This document shows, piece after piece, positions 35,512 through 48,137 of a DNA stretch of 64,000 nucleotides. The position numbers were made by a program, and so were the translations under genes. The stretch covers positions 1 to 64,000 of the forward strand of contig PZPK01000003.1 in assembly GCA_006212045.1 (NCBI GenBank). Direction: 5' to 3'. Positions within the stretch are counted from its first letter, which is position 1; the number at the start of each line of letters is the position of its first letter. Under the pieces are notes generated by a model. It saw only the letters and a program-made list of their open reading frames with translations. It did no database searches and was not told the origin of the DNA. The stretch is from Oleiphilus sp. (GTDB lineage Bacteria; Pseudomonadota; Gammaproteobacteria; Pseudomonadales; Oleiphilaceae).

Positions 35512-36069
35512 ATGATCGATATTCCAGCACAGTTTCAGGACATTCAAGAGGTACTGGTTGAATCAGGTTTCAGGTCGGGCGATGTGTGGTACCACGGAAC
35601 AAGTTCGGCTTTGGTGGATAGCATACTAAATCGCGGTCTCGTGCGTTCCGGAGATCAGGACCTGAACAAGGCAGCCAAGAGTACCATGGCGACGATTGGT
35701 AACAGCTATACCGAAACCCGTGAGCCCGTTTTTCTCACTCCCAGTAAGGCGCTGGCCTATTATTGGGCGAGTAAGACGGTAGCGCGGCGCAGTGTGCGTT
35801 TTGAGGGTGAGGAGCAAGCGGTTGTTCTGGCAGTGCGCCTGGATACAGAGGCTGCCAATGTAAAGCCTGATGTGGGTGCCGCCGGTATGCTGATTGTTCA
35901 GGGCGGTGACGGATATCTCGATTTTCTTAAAGAGCAATATGAGCTCGCCGGTCAAAGCCTCCCGGAGTTTGATCTATCCAAAGTCAGTCGGGATGATTAT
36001 CTGTCCATTCTGGGACTGGCGTATATTGATCAGGACCTACCCGCTGATAAGGTCGCACTGCAAGCCTGA
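35512..36069 (+). CDS. Hypothetical protein, possible ADP-ribosyltransferase-like fold
   Basis: A 185-residue soluble protein. ATG 35512 is preferred to GTG 35506 because of AGGG at 35503-35506. The N-terminal VWYHGTSSALVDSILNRGL (His28) and, after a gap, VFLTPSKALAYYWA (Tyr83/84) follow the pattern of ADP-ribosyltransferase-superfamily proteins: a His in a YHGT strand-helix, then a strand with an aromatic residue and an A..YA helix. A catalytic Glu is not obvious. The fold call is an inference from pattern only; it could equally be an RNA 2-prime-phosphotransferase-like or inactive relative. No antitoxin-like partner gene is next to it. The heptamer tract just upstream suggests switchable expression. 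Confidence 0.5.
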   Translation: MIDIPAQFQDIQEVLVESGFRSGDVWYHGTSSALVDSILNRGLVRSGDQDLNKAAKSTMATIGNSYTETREPVFLTPSKALAYYWASKTVARRSVRFEGEEQAVVLAVRLDTEAANVKPDVGAAGMLIVQGGDGYLDFLKEQYELAGQSLPEFDLSKVSRDDYLSILGLAYIDQDLPADKVALQA

Positions 36070-36170
36070 TAAATGTCGGTACAATCAATTGATCGTGCTG
36101 ATGACGCTTACCAATTAGCGCGATTTATTGCCGGGTTACACAGCCGGCGATAACTATTAGGGAATAACGG

Positions 36171-36199
36171 TTGCTAGGACGGCACGGCCTGCCTACAAT
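36171..36199 (+). promoter_or_regulatory. thiC promoter
   Basis: TTGCTA (36171-36176), a 17-bp spacer and TACAAT (36194-36199). The predicted start of transcription falls just before the riboswitch. Confidence 0.65.
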
Positions 36200-36211
36200 C
36201 CTTTTTGTCTT

Positions 36212-38267
<2,056 letters not shown>

Positions 38268-38309
38268 CCCGGGCTCATATGAGCATTAGAGGCAAGTGGT
38301 CCAAAATGG

Positions 38310-38337
38310 AAAAAGGCAGCGCGAAGCTGCCTTTTTT
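38310..38337 (+). terminator. Rho-independent terminator of thiC
   Basis: AAAAGGCAGC pairs with GCTGCCTTTT across GCGAA, ending in a run of six T. It may also serve the convergent PEP-CTERM gene. Confidence 0.88.
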
Positions 38338-38356
38338 GCTCTCCGGGTGAGAGAGA

Positions 38357-38929
38357 TTAAGAAGCCATGCGGCTTCTGGTTAAACCGAGTCCAAGAATAC
38401 CAAGGCCCAGAAGCGCAATCGTGGCTGGTTCGCCAACGATGATGCTTTCCAGTCTTACATTGTCGAGAAGTAGCCCCATGTTATTTCCCAGGTCTCCGCG
38501 AAAAACAAGTCTGCCCGAGACCCCGGTTCCGAGAAAGTCGTAGCTGTATCGCTGCCAGGAGGTATTTGCATCCAGATCTTCGTTTATGGCGAGATAGGGG
38601 TTGCCATTCAGATTATCAATTGTCGTCACAATGCTTCTGTGCCTGCCGTCTGACTGGTTGTCATTATTGGCCAGGTCAAAGCTTAATCTGTACAGCACAT
38701 CAGCCTCAAAGGTAATGTTACTGTTGGTGCGAAGCCGCCCCCCATCCATGTCGACATATTGTTCGCTTCCACTGTCGACAAAAGCGACAGAGCCGTGGCT
38801 GGCCCATCCCGTTTGCCATTGACTGGCAAAGCCTGCACTGAAATCGTCTTCTAAAATCACAACTGCATGACTACTTGCGCTGACGAGGAAAAGGGCTGCC
38901 AGTGCAAGCGTTTTGATTGTTTTTCGCAT
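38357..38929 (-). CDS. Exported protein with PEP-CTERM-like sorting signal
   Basis: A 190-residue secreted protein: a signal peptide (about residues 1-22, MRKTIKTLALAALFLVSASS then HA), and a beta-rich middle resembling a carbohydrate-binding jelly-roll (LEDDFSAGFASQWQTGWAS, LRFRG-like strands, LLDNVRLES). The C-terminus is GEPATIALLGLGILGLGLTR followed by SRMAS, the PEP-CTERM tripartite signal of a Pro-containing motif, a hydrophobic helix and a short basic end. Such proteins are cleaved by exosortase and are linked to exopolysaccharide. No exosortase lies in the window. Confidence 0.72.
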   Translation of the reverse strand: MRKTIKTLALAALFLVSASSHAVVILEDDFSAGFASQWQTGWASHGSVAFVDSGSEQYVDMDGGRLRTNSNITFEADVLYRLSFDLANNDNQSDGRHRSIVTTIDNLNGNPYLAINEDLDANTSWQRYSYDFLGTGVSGRLVFRGDLGNNMGLLLDNVRLESIIVGEPATIALLGLGILGLGLTRSRMAS

Positions 38930-39151
38930 GATTTACTCCAGACGCCTGATTAAGGTGGTTAAAAAACAAGCAATAAATGACGCTTTAGTAGAGAATCTGC
39001 ATCAAAACAGTGATTTACTAAAATTTCCTTAACTTTGATTTCGCATGCAGTGTAAATTATGTCGACACTTCTTGTGCTGGCAACTGGCAAGCTCTCGCAT
39101 TAACGGGAAATCCGGGTGCCTTTCACTAACGATTGAAGGCAGCAAAAGATT

Positions 39152-40084
39152 ATGGATCTGGCAAGAATTGACCTGAACCTTCTGGTACATCTGGATGCCC
39201 TGTTAAGGGAAGAAAATGTGACTCGGGCTGCCAATCACCTTGGTATTACCCAGCCTGCCATGAGTAATGGCCTGAAGCGACTAAGGGCGTTATTGAATGA
39301 CCCCATCCTGGTTCGCACCAGTGATGGAATGGCGCCGACGGAACTGGCGATCGGGCTGAAACCGGCGGTACGAGAGATACTTTCCCGGGTTGAGCAGGTG
39401 GTTCAACCTGACCGGGATTTTGATCTCGATAGTCGCAGAGTATTTCGCATCATGGCGAGTGATTACGCTGAATCGACATTGATTCCAGCGGTCCTGGGAC
39501 ATGTCAGGAAGCAGGCGCCAAATGTGACGCTCGACGTGTTGACCCCGAGTGATGTCTCTTTTGTCGACGTAGAGCAGGGGCGAGTGGATATGGCGATCAA
39601 CCGATTCGATAGCCTGCCACAGTCCTTCCATCAGAAAACGTTGTGGGAGGACACTTTCTCGTGTCTACTCAGTCCCGATAATCCCCTGGTGAATCATTTT
39701 GATCTGGATGCTTACCTCAAAGCGAATCATATTTGGGTCAGCAAAACAGGATTTGGTGTCGGAGTCGGTGTGAATCCGGAGGATGTACAGCGGCTTGGCT
39801 GGGTTGATGAGGCGCTGGACAGGATCGGCGGGAAACGGAATATCAGCGTTTTTACACGACATTATCAAGTGGCGATGTTACTGGCACAGCAGCATGATCT
39901 GGTAGCGACCTTACCGAGCCGGGCAGCGCAACTCAATCGCCATGATGCCAAATTTGTGGTCAAGGACCCTCCGTTCGCAATTCCCGCGTTTGAGCTGAAG
40001 ATGGCCTGGAGCCCCTTGTTGCATCATAACGCCGGCCATCAATGGTTACGCCATTTAATTGTGGAAGCGGCGGAAAGTCTTTAG
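39152..40084 (+). CDS. LysR family transcriptional regulator
   Basis: A 310-residue LysR regulator of the NodD-like branch. The winged helix-turn-helix (MDLARIDLNLLVHLDALL then EENVTRAANHLGITQPAMSN) is at residues 1-45, followed by the effector domain (about 90-300). It is divergent from the PEP-CTERM gene by 222 bp and is followed by a convergent porin-like gene. Target and effector are unknown. Confidence 0.92.
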   Translation: MDLARIDLNLLVHLDALLREENVTRAANHLGITQPAMSNGLKRLRALLNDPILVRTSDGMAPTELAIGLKPAVREILSRVEQVVQPDRDFDLDSRRVFRIMASDYAESTLIPAVLGHVRKQAPNVTLDVLTPSDVSFVDVEQGRVDMAINRFDSLPQSFHQKTLWEDTFSCLLSPDNPLVNHFDLDAYLKANHIWVSKTGFGVGVGVNPEDVQRLGWVDEALDRIGGKRNISVFTRHYQVAMLLAQQHDLVATLPSRAAQLNRHDAKFVVKDPPFAIPAFELKMAWSPLLHHNAGHQWLRHLIVEAAESL

Positions 40085-40099
40085 GCGAGAGGTGACTAC

Positions 40100-40963
40100 C
40101 TAAAAGGTGTAGGCCAGTCCGATTTTACTTTGATAGTATTTGCGATCTTCGACCAGCGGGCTCCTGAATACAGGACCTGTGATATCCATAAACGAAAAGT
40201 AACCGGTAATGCTGAGTCTGTCCGAGTATGGATAGAGAACTCTGACGTCAACCCCCCAATGTGCGCTATTGCCTGGCTGGTACTCATCTCTGATGTCTTT
40301 TCTGTAGCGCCTAAGTGTCGTATTGGAGAGCACGCCAAAGGCCTGACGGGCCGCGACTTTGTTTTCGGCACGGGTGACCCGATAGTAATAGGAATTGAAT
40401 TCTTCGCTGTGGTATTCAACGAACAGGCTTGGCTCAATCTGCAAGCCCTGATTGTTGGGGATCGGGCGTGTAATGCGGGTGACCGTTCTGAGCCCTTTGT
40501 GGGCATCAAAGTAGTCTTTAAAATACTCGAAAGTCACCAGGGCAACGCGTGACCTGTATTTGTAGATCAGTCCGGTTTCGATGGCTCGCTTGCGGTCCTC
40601 AATGCCGTAGAACAGTTCCTTATGTTCGCTATCGATACTGCTGACATCGAGAAAGGTATCGTCCCGTGTCATTGCGATGGACAATGAAGCTCTGGGCCCA
40701 ACAAACATGTCATAGCCAATAGTCTGGCCTTCGGCGAAAAAATCGCCTTGTCGACCATGCAGATAAAAGTCCGGATACACGTAGCCATCCTGACCATGGT
40801 AAAGGCCAGACTCATAGACCGCCTCGAGGCCTACCAGTATATGGTCTTCCTCGCTGTAGTCCGGTTCAGCCGATTGAACGACCGGTAACCAGAGAAGCGC
40901 GCCAACAAACAGGGAAAAAAGGACAGCCGAAGTCACATGCGGCAGGGAGTTGGTCGAGTGCAT
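40100..40963 (-). CDS. MipA/OmpV family outer-membrane protein
   Basis: A 287-residue outer-membrane beta-barrel candidate. The ATG at 40963 has an AGGAC site and opens a signal peptide ending VVQSA before EPDY; the longer frame to 41026 is not signal-like. The body alternates aromatic and polar residues, includes FVGPRASLSIAMTRDDTFL, and ends in the barrel signature GLAYTF with terminal Phe. The family includes MipA (murein scaffold) and OmpV porins; the role is not assigned. Confidence 0.7.
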   Translation of the reverse strand: MHSTNSLPHVTSAVLFSLFVGALLWLPVVQSAEPDYSEEDHILVGLEAVYESGLYHGQDGYVYPDFYLHGRQGDFFAEGQTIGYDMFVGPRASLSIAMTRDDTFLDVSSIDSEHKELFYGIEDRKRAIETGLIYKYRSRVALVTFEYFKDYFDAHKGLRTVTRITRPIPNNQGLQIEPSLFVEYHSEEFNSYYYRVTRAENKVAARQAFGVLSNTTLRRYRKDIRDEYQPGNSAHWGVDVRVLYPYSDRLSITGYFSFMDITGPVFRSPLVEDRKYYQSKIGLAYTF

Positions 40964-41150
40964 TAAAAGTCCTGTTTCAAGATTCAGATCCGCAGAGATT
41001 ACCAGAGCCTCGAACGGCGGTGGCAAGCAGCCATGTATTCTATTGATTCGCCTTCAAATGTGCTGAGACACAGGTATCAGTCTTTTCCACGTGCTGACAA
41101 TAGCGCTAAACTCTCTGCTTCCTGAACTAGTTTTATAGACGGAGAATGGA

Positions 41151-42275
41151 ATGCCCGGAATGTTTGGCTTCATGAAGTCTTCTGAAAAGCCCTTGGCCCT
41201 GAAGTGCCCGGGTTATCTGCTGCTACTGTTCATCGCTGTGAGCGCGGCTAACATTCAGGCGGCTGTGGTTTTGCAGTATCACCATGTCAGTACGTCAACG
41301 CCAGCGTCCACCAGTATTTCCCCAAATCTGTTCGAGCAGCATTTGAGCTATCTACAAGAGCAGGAGTATAAGGTGTGGCGCCTGAGCAGAATCGTAGAGC
41401 AAATCAAGCGCGGAACACCGTTGCCGGACAAGGTCGTGGCGATTACCTTTGATGATGCATATTCATCCATTTTCAGCGAAGCCCTGCCGTTGCTTGAGTC
41501 ACGCGGTTGGCCTTTTACGGTATTTGTTTCTACTGATCAGATTCAGGAGACATCGGGTAGTCTGATGAGTTGGACGCAACTGAAACAACTTCAGCAGCGC
41601 GGAGCAGAGATGGCGAATCACACGCACACCCATACTCACCTCGTCAGACGGTTGCCCGGCGAAAGCAGCAAGCATTGGCGTGAGCGTGTTTCCGGTGAAT
41701 TACTCAAAGCCGCGCGTATACTGAAAGCCAGATTGGGCACGGATCTTGGTCTTTTCGCTTACCCTTATGGAGAATATACCGAGGAACTGCAGGCTCTGGT
41801 TAGAGATCTGGATTATACCGGGTTCGGGCAGCAGTCAGGTGCACTTGGGCCGGACAGTGATCTGTCAGCACTCCCGCGATTCCCTATGACCAACCAATTT
41901 GGAGCGATGGATGCGTTCAAGACGAAAGTCGCAGCCTTGCCACTGTCAGCCGTGGATATTTCCCCCCACAGGCACCTGATCGAGGGGCACGCTGCGCTGG
42001 CCGATGGAGTGCGATTGAAGTTCAAGACCCGGAATTTTCGTCCGGAAGGGTTTGCTTGCTTTATTTCGGGGAAGGGTAAGGTAGCGATTGACGTTTCTGC
42101 AGGCAAGGAAATGGTAAGCGTCTCCGTTCCAGGGCCTATTGACTTAAAGCCGGGAAGATCACGACTGAATTGCACCGTTGCGGCGAACAGCCCGGAACTG
42201 GAAGGGCGTTTTTACTGGTTCTCTCATCCCTGGATGTACAAGGAGGCTGATGGCTCCTGGTATCAGGAACCATAA
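41151..42275 (+). CDS. Polysaccharide deacetylase family protein (PgaB-like N-terminal domain)
   Basis: A 374-residue exported protein with a signal segment (about residues 15-37). The NodB domain (about 40-250) shows VLQYHHVST, catalytic ITFDDAYSS (Asp-Asp) and a His-rich metal motif NHTHTHTHL, then FAYPYGEYTEELQ. The C-terminal 100 residues form a separate beta-type domain. Substrates are N-acetylated glycans, as in poly-GlcNAc deacetylase PgaB. It ends exactly where the convergent Bax-like gene ends. A GGAGA site precedes ATG 41151. Confidence 0.85.
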   Translation: MPGMFGFMKSSEKPLALKCPGYLLLLFIAVSAANIQAAVVLQYHHVSTSTPASTSISPNLFEQHLSYLQEQEYKVWRLSRIVEQIKRGTPLPDKVVAITFDDAYSSIFSEALPLLESRGWPFTVFVSTDQIQETSGSLMSWTQLKQLQQRGAEMANHTHTHTHLVRRLPGESSKHWRERVSGELLKAARILKARLGTDLGLFAYPYGEYTEELQALVRDLDYTGFGQQSGALGPDSDLSALPRFPMTNQFGAMDAFKTKVAALPLSAVDISPHRHLIEGHAALADGVRLKFKTRNFRPEGFACFISGKGKVAIDVSAGKEMVSVSVPGPIDLKPGRSRLNCTVAANSPELEGRFYWFSHPWMYKEADGSWYQEP

Positions 42276-43157
42276 TTATATTTCGTTTGAGACCGGGGCG
42301 GCCGTCTTACAGGCCGGTGCACCTTTACGACTGAGGCGGTTGGCCCTGATCATGTGCTGAACTTCCTGAACGTACGCCCGGCCTCGCGACGAGTACTTGT
42401 CCAATCCGAGAGCCAATTGGCAGCCGAAGACACCGCTATTTCGTTTTCGAGACTCAGCTCTGATTTGCCGCAACCTGGCATAAGCGGGGTGACGGTTCAG
42501 ATTCAGCATGTAAGCTTTGACCGAGTCTGCCGGTGAGTCAAATACCTGCACTTCATGATTGGCGCCGCTATCCCGGTTGGCGGGTAACATACCGCAGCCC
42601 TGCCGAAAACACCAAAGACCAAAATAGTTATAACCTCTACGCGCAAATCTGGATGTCCCCCAGCCGGATTCGATGGCTGCCTGGGCCAGTACCAGAGAAG
42701 AGGGAATAATATCGACCCTCTGCAACAGGGCATTAAATGCCTTCGATCCGATGGGTTGCTCAAGTGAAAGATCATATTCTTCGGCGAGTCGCATCAACCA
42801 CTCGGTTTCTTCATTGCTCAGGCCATCTTTTCCGGAAAGTTTTATGACTTGCTCACGTAGCTGACTCAGCCTGGCATTTTCCTGTCGGACGATATAGCCG
42901 AAATAATTAAAAAAGGACCGTTTCTTTTGCTGCACATTGTCGTAGGCGGAAAAGTCGGGCACGCGCACTACCTTTGAAAATGCACCACCCAAAAAACCGT
43001 TGGGAGCCAGCGCCAGAGCAAGCATGAAAAGTAAAAGCAGGAATACCAGTGCAATAGAAAAACGGTTGCGAGAGAAAGGAATGGTGAATGCTCCAGAAAA
43101 ACGTAAGTGAATGCTTAAAACTATCAGATAAGGTGTTTTTTGATCAAGATTTTGCAT
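42276..43157 (-). CDS. Bax-like glucosaminidase domain protein
   Basis: A 293-residue protein with one N-terminal membrane helix (about residues 33-52) and a periplasmic region. The region 145-280 matches the Bax family of glucosaminidases: SSLVLAQAAIESGWGTSRFA with the catalytic Glu, RRGYNYFGLWCFR, and VQVFDSPADSVKAYMLNLN. Cys residues in the CFRQGCGM segment may pair. Likely substrate is peptidoglycan or another GlcNAc polymer. The SGNH-like paralogue 3 gene lies upstream on the same strand. Confidence 0.85.
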   Translation of the reverse strand: MQNLDQKTPYLIVLSIHLRFSGAFTIPFSRNRFSIALVFLLLLFMLALALAPNGFLGGAFSKVVRVPDFSAYDNVQQKKRSFFNYFGYIVRQENARLSQLREQVIKLSGKDGLSNEETEWLMRLAEEYDLSLEQPIGSKAFNALLQRVDIIPSSLVLAQAAIESGWGTSRFARRGYNYFGLWCFRQGCGMLPANRDSGANHEVQVFDSPADSVKAYMLNLNRHPAYARLRQIRAESRKRNSGVFGCQLALGLDKYSSRGRAYVQEVQHMIRANRLSRKGAPACKTAAPVSNEI

Positions 43158-43263
43158 CTCAAGGAGCCAGCTAGAGCTTTGTATTTTAATTGATGCTGTC
43201 TAAAGCTTGCTCGTACTGATTATCGAAATTTGAAAGTTGCCTATCTGGAAGTACATATACAAA

Positions 43264-44415
43264 TTAACTAGCGCCTTTCTCCGTTTTACGTGGCGTGCGT
43301 TTCTTTAGCAGCTGTGCTTCCTGTTGCTGTCGTTTGATCAATGAGCTGTCAAAGTCATAGGGCTGTGCAGTCTTGCCGTCAAGATATGCATTCATACACT
43401 CTGCCAGGTTATGGGTGCGCAATTGTCCGCCCAAAGCATTCAGATGGTAGCGGTTGTCATAGAAAAAAGCGGCGTGCAGATTAAAGAGCACCGGATCGCA
43501 CTGAACCTTGATATCGTGGCTTTCGAGTAAGGCATTGAATGCAACAAAGCGCTCTCTGGTCTCCTTGAGTTTAAAGTCAAACTGGTGATTCCGGATCGAT
43601 ACCGGCCAGGCAAGCATGATTGTCGCTTCTCTATCTTGCGCCAGGTCCTGGATGTTTCGGTAGTTATCCAGAAAACTATGTGAGATCTCTGAGGGCATTT
43701 CAATAAAGGGATGCCCTTCTTCAACCGCGACTTTTCTGACCATGTCTATTCCATATTGGAGTGGGCGAGAGCGCACCTGAATATCCCCTTGAAGGTTAAG
43801 ACTGGTATGAGAGTAGCCATTAAACCTGGCAGGGCCCTTTCTATTAGCTTCCAACACCTCCTTCCTTACGACGCGGGAATCCAGTTGTTTGCGCGGAAGA
43901 TTCATGGCCGCAAGACCTTCCCAGAGCCGGGACGGTGGCACCCGCGAGACAAATTCCAGATACTCAGGAACACTAAGCTTATCCACAAAGATGTCATTTC
44001 CCCATGCCAACATATTGGAAACAAACCAGTGTGTCTGGGCGGGCTCTGTTGTGTAGTGCTCATACTCCAAGGGCATGACGACAACATCGCCTTTGCCCAG
44101 CACTTGTTCGAGCTGATGATAGAAAAAACGGCTGTCCAACCCGGCATGTACCGAAAGGTTGACCGTCTTAAGGCCGGTTTTTTTCTCGAAAAGCGGGCTG
44201 TCAAAACCAAACAAACCGCTCGAACCCGCCAGCAGAATTGCTTTGGGGGAGGCCATGCTCGCCGCTAAATTCTGTTTGTAGTCGTAAATATGCTTCACCC
44301 ACCACTCAGCCTTAACCGGGGAACCGTGTTGTAAACGGAACAGTCCGAGATAACACAAAGAGGCGATGGTGGTGATAAGAAAAAACCAAATGACAAAACG
44401 GCGGGCTGGGTTCAT
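43264..44415 (-). CDS. SGNH-like O-acetylation partner protein, paralogue 3
   Basis: A 383-residue paralogue of the two proteins at 17116-19432. It has an N-terminal signal anchor, WWVKHIYDYKQNLAAS, the GDSL-like block LLAGSSGLFGFDS (Asn replaced by Ser), VMPLEYEHYT, FVSNMLAWGNDIF and DNRYHLNALG. Unlike the other pair it has no MBOAT gene beside it. The basic C-terminal tail (KKRTPRKTEK) is distinctive. It may share the MBOAT at 15611, giving acetylation of another polymer or position. Confidence 0.7.
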   Translation of the reverse strand: MNPARRFVIWFFLITTIASLCYLGLFRLQHGSPVKAEWWVKHIYDYKQNLAASMASPKAILLAGSSGLFGFDSPLFEKKTGLKTVNLSVHAGLDSRFFYHQLEQVLGKGDVVVMPLEYEHYTTEPAQTHWFVSNMLAWGNDIFVDKLSVPEYLEFVSRVPPSRLWEGLAAMNLPRKQLDSRVVRKEVLEANRKGPARFNGYSHTSLNLQGDIQVRSRPLQYGIDMVRKVAVEEGHPFIEMPSEISHSFLDNYRNIQDLAQDREATIMLAWPVSIRNHQFDFKLKETRERFVAFNALLESHDIKVQCDPVLFNLHAAFFYDNRYHLNALGGQLRTHNLAECMNAYLDGKTAQPYDFDSSLIKRQQQEAQLLKKRTPRKTEKGAS

Positions 44416-44461
44416 AGGAAAAGGGGCACACTAATTGTTATTTGTTAAGGCCTGATAAAAC

Positions 44462-44497
44462 AAAACCATCACCACATAGCGTGAGTGATGGTTTTGG
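44462..44497 (-). terminator. Terminator downstream of tRNA-Arg
   Basis: On the minus strand an 11-bp stem (44485-44495 with 44462-44472, AAAACCATCAC/GTGATGGTTTT) is followed by GTTTTATC, 4 bp past the tRNA 3-prime end. Confidence 0.75.
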
Positions 44498-44500
44498 AGT

Positions 44501-44577
44501 TGGCGTCCCCGACAGGATTCGAACCTGTGACCTGCCCCTTAGGAGGGGGCCGCGCTATCCAGCTGTGCCACGGAGAC
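44501..44577 (-). tRNA. tRNA-Arg (anticodon CCU)
   Basis: A 77-nt gene with encoded CCA. The acceptor GTCTCCG pairs with CGGGGAC, the anticodon stem is GCCCC/GGGGC around loop CTCCTAA (anticodon CCT), and the T arm is ACAGG-TTCGAAT-CCTGT. It decodes AGG. Confidence 0.97.
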
Positions 44578-44813
44578 AATTCGAAAAGTATAATGAATTC
44601 ATAGCTCTAACACTACAATCAATTTACTATGTTTGCGACGATTTTCGCGGGATATGATCTTGTCTTTGAGTAGACAGGTTTTTAAACAAGTTTAGGACAC
44701 AGAAAAAAACGTATAGTTAGAAAGATTGGCAATGACATGGATTGCATCCCATCTGGTTGCGTCCGATTTTGGATATAATTGTTCAATTAGTTTGATTTTG
44801 GTGTCGCGTTCTT

Positions 44814-46613
<1,800 letters not shown>

Positions 46614-46665
46614 ATTACTAAACTAATCATTTATAAGTTGTCGCTGGTGTTCTTGCATGGTGAGT

Positions 46666-46695
46666 GATGGCCTGATGCTATTTCATCAGGCCATC
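46666..46695. terminator. Strong hairpin between the GT41 and alkB genes
   Basis: GATGGCCTGATG (46666-46677) and CATCAGGCCATC (46684-46695) are perfect 12-bp arms with a 6-base loop. No clear T-run follows on the plus strand, so it may be a bidirectional or weak terminator between convergent genes. Confidence 0.6.
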
Positions 46696-46781
46696 AAGCA
46701 ATATCTATCTGCGTTTTTCTTGTCGTTCGTATAAATGGATACAGTCCGCAGAACGATCGCTAGTATCGTAACTTTTCTACA

Positions 46782-47987
46782 TCAGGCTGCCTCAGGTATA
46801 TGATTTTCCGCAGATTTATCGACCAGACCGTATTTGGCGATAAGCGCTTCCCGCTTTTCGGGAAGGATATTGATTCGGCTCAGGTCGCCATCGGTGACGT
46901 CGAGCAGGCGCTTGTCCATGACCTTGAACCAAAGCCATGGAATGTAAGCAATTGGAAACATACCGAAGTAACCGTTGGGAAACGAAGGCAGGTTTTCAAA
47001 GTGACGCAGGGACTGATAGCTGCGTGTGGCATTGGCGTGGTGGTCCGAATGGCGTTGCAGGTGAAAAAGTGCCCAATTGGAAAACACGTGATTGCTGTTC
47101 CAGCTATGATGGGGTTGAGGGCGCTCATAACGTCCACTCGGTAATTTCTGACGCAGCAATCCGTAATGTTCAACATAGTTGGCTGAAGTTAACTGCCACA
47201 TTGACCAGAGTGCACACAGAATCAGAAAAGGAATCACGACCGGTCCCAACCATACTGCCATCGCGATATAGCAGCCCAGGGTCATTGATATGGTCTGAAG
47301 AAATTCGTTCTCTATGGACCAGGCAGATTTCCCGTCTTTCTCAAGACGCTCTTTTTCTATGCGGGCGGCGCGCACAATCGCGTTTGGAAGCTCACGCAGA
47401 CCGAAAGAATAGATGTTTTCTCCCATCTTGGATGATGCAGGGTCTTCTGGTGTTGCTACTTGTTTGTGGTGACCGCGGTTATGTTCGATGAAAAAATGGC
47501 CATAGGCTGCTGGCGCCAACACAATTTTTGCCAGCCACTGGTCGACCCTGTTTTTCTTGTGGCCGAGTTCATGGCCGATATTCAAGCCATGTCCGCCCAC
47601 GTAGCCAGCAATCAGCGCGGTAGCAATGTAGCCGGAGACAGAAAGGTCATAGTTCGCGACAAACCAGCCGCAGAAGATAAAGGTGGCGATCACTATGGGC
47701 ACATGCAGCATTGTGATATAACGATAGTAGGGGTCGGCTTCAAGCAAAGGCACGACTGACTCCGGGGGGTTGCTGCTGTCTTCGCCCATCAGAAAGTCGA
47801 TGACAGGAAACACCAGATACCAGAACGCGATAAACATCCACAAAAAAATATCGCTGCGAGTTTCCATGTATAACAGGGGGCCTGCGATTGCCAAGGCTGG
47901 TATTAACAGTGAAACGAGCCACATATGCCTTTTCTTGTCTACGTAGACGTCTCCGTTATCCGCTTTAAAAATTGCCGCGCTCGACAT
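46782..47987 (-). CDS. alkB: Alkane 1-monooxygenase AlkB
   Basis: A 401-residue integral-membrane di-iron hydroxylase that converts n-alkanes to 1-alkanols with rubredoxin. It has about six helices and all the AlkB histidine boxes: GHELGHKKN, EHNRGHHKQVATPEDPASS, the NYVEHYGLLRQ block, and LQRHSDHHANATRSYQSL. The length is normal. A GAGAGGA ribosome site precedes the ATG. Rubredoxin and rubredoxin reductase genes are not in the window. It is divergent from an AraC-type regulator. Confidence 0.96.
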   Translation of the reverse strand: MSSAAIFKADNGDVYVDKKRHMWLVSLLIPALAIAGPLLYMETRSDIFLWMFIAFWYLVFPVIDFLMGEDSSNPPESVVPLLEADPYYRYITMLHVPIVIATFIFCGWFVANYDLSVSGYIATALIAGYVGGHGLNIGHELGHKKNRVDQWLAKIVLAPAAYGHFFIEHNRGHHKQVATPEDPASSKMGENIYSFGLRELPNAIVRAARIEKERLEKDGKSAWSIENEFLQTISMTLGCYIAMAVWLGPVVIPFLILCALWSMWQLTSANYVEHYGLLRQKLPSGRYERPQPHHSWNSNHVFSNWALFHLQRHSDHHANATRSYQSLRHFENLPSFPNGYFGMFPIAYIPWLWFKVMDKRLLDVTDGDLSRINILPEKREALIAKYGLVDKSAENHIPEAA

Positions 47988-48094
47988 GATTTATCCTCTC
48001 GTCTGTTGAATAGGTTCTTGTCATTGTTTGATTCCACGGTGGCATTAAAACCTGCAGTCGTCTGTAAAATAACCGTTGAAACTGGCAACTATTC

Positions 48095-48107
48095 GTCATA
48101 TTGTGAC
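48095..48107. promoter_or_regulatory. Inverted repeat in the alkB/araC divergent gap
   Basis: GTCA-TATTG-TGAC is a perfect short inverted repeat in the 150 bp between the two genes, about 30 bp before the regulator's start. A candidate operator, low certainty. Confidence 0.3.
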
Positions 48108-48137
48108 AGTGAAGCCCGAGTAATAAAGGACCAAGTC

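Noticed and set aside
44501-44577. tRNA-Arg as attachment site of an integrated island
   Set aside because: No integrase and no repeated tRNA 3-prime end were seen in the window.
44442-44657. A 71-residue frame across the tRNA-Arg gene (contains RIRTCDLPL)
   Set aside because: It is the well-known false protein obtained by translating the complement of a tRNA gene; the tRNA is complete on the other strand.
47925-48137. N-terminal extension of the AraC-type regulator
   Set aside because: It would overlap the start of alkB on the opposite strand, and the residues do not resemble the family; TTG 48138 has a good ribosome site.
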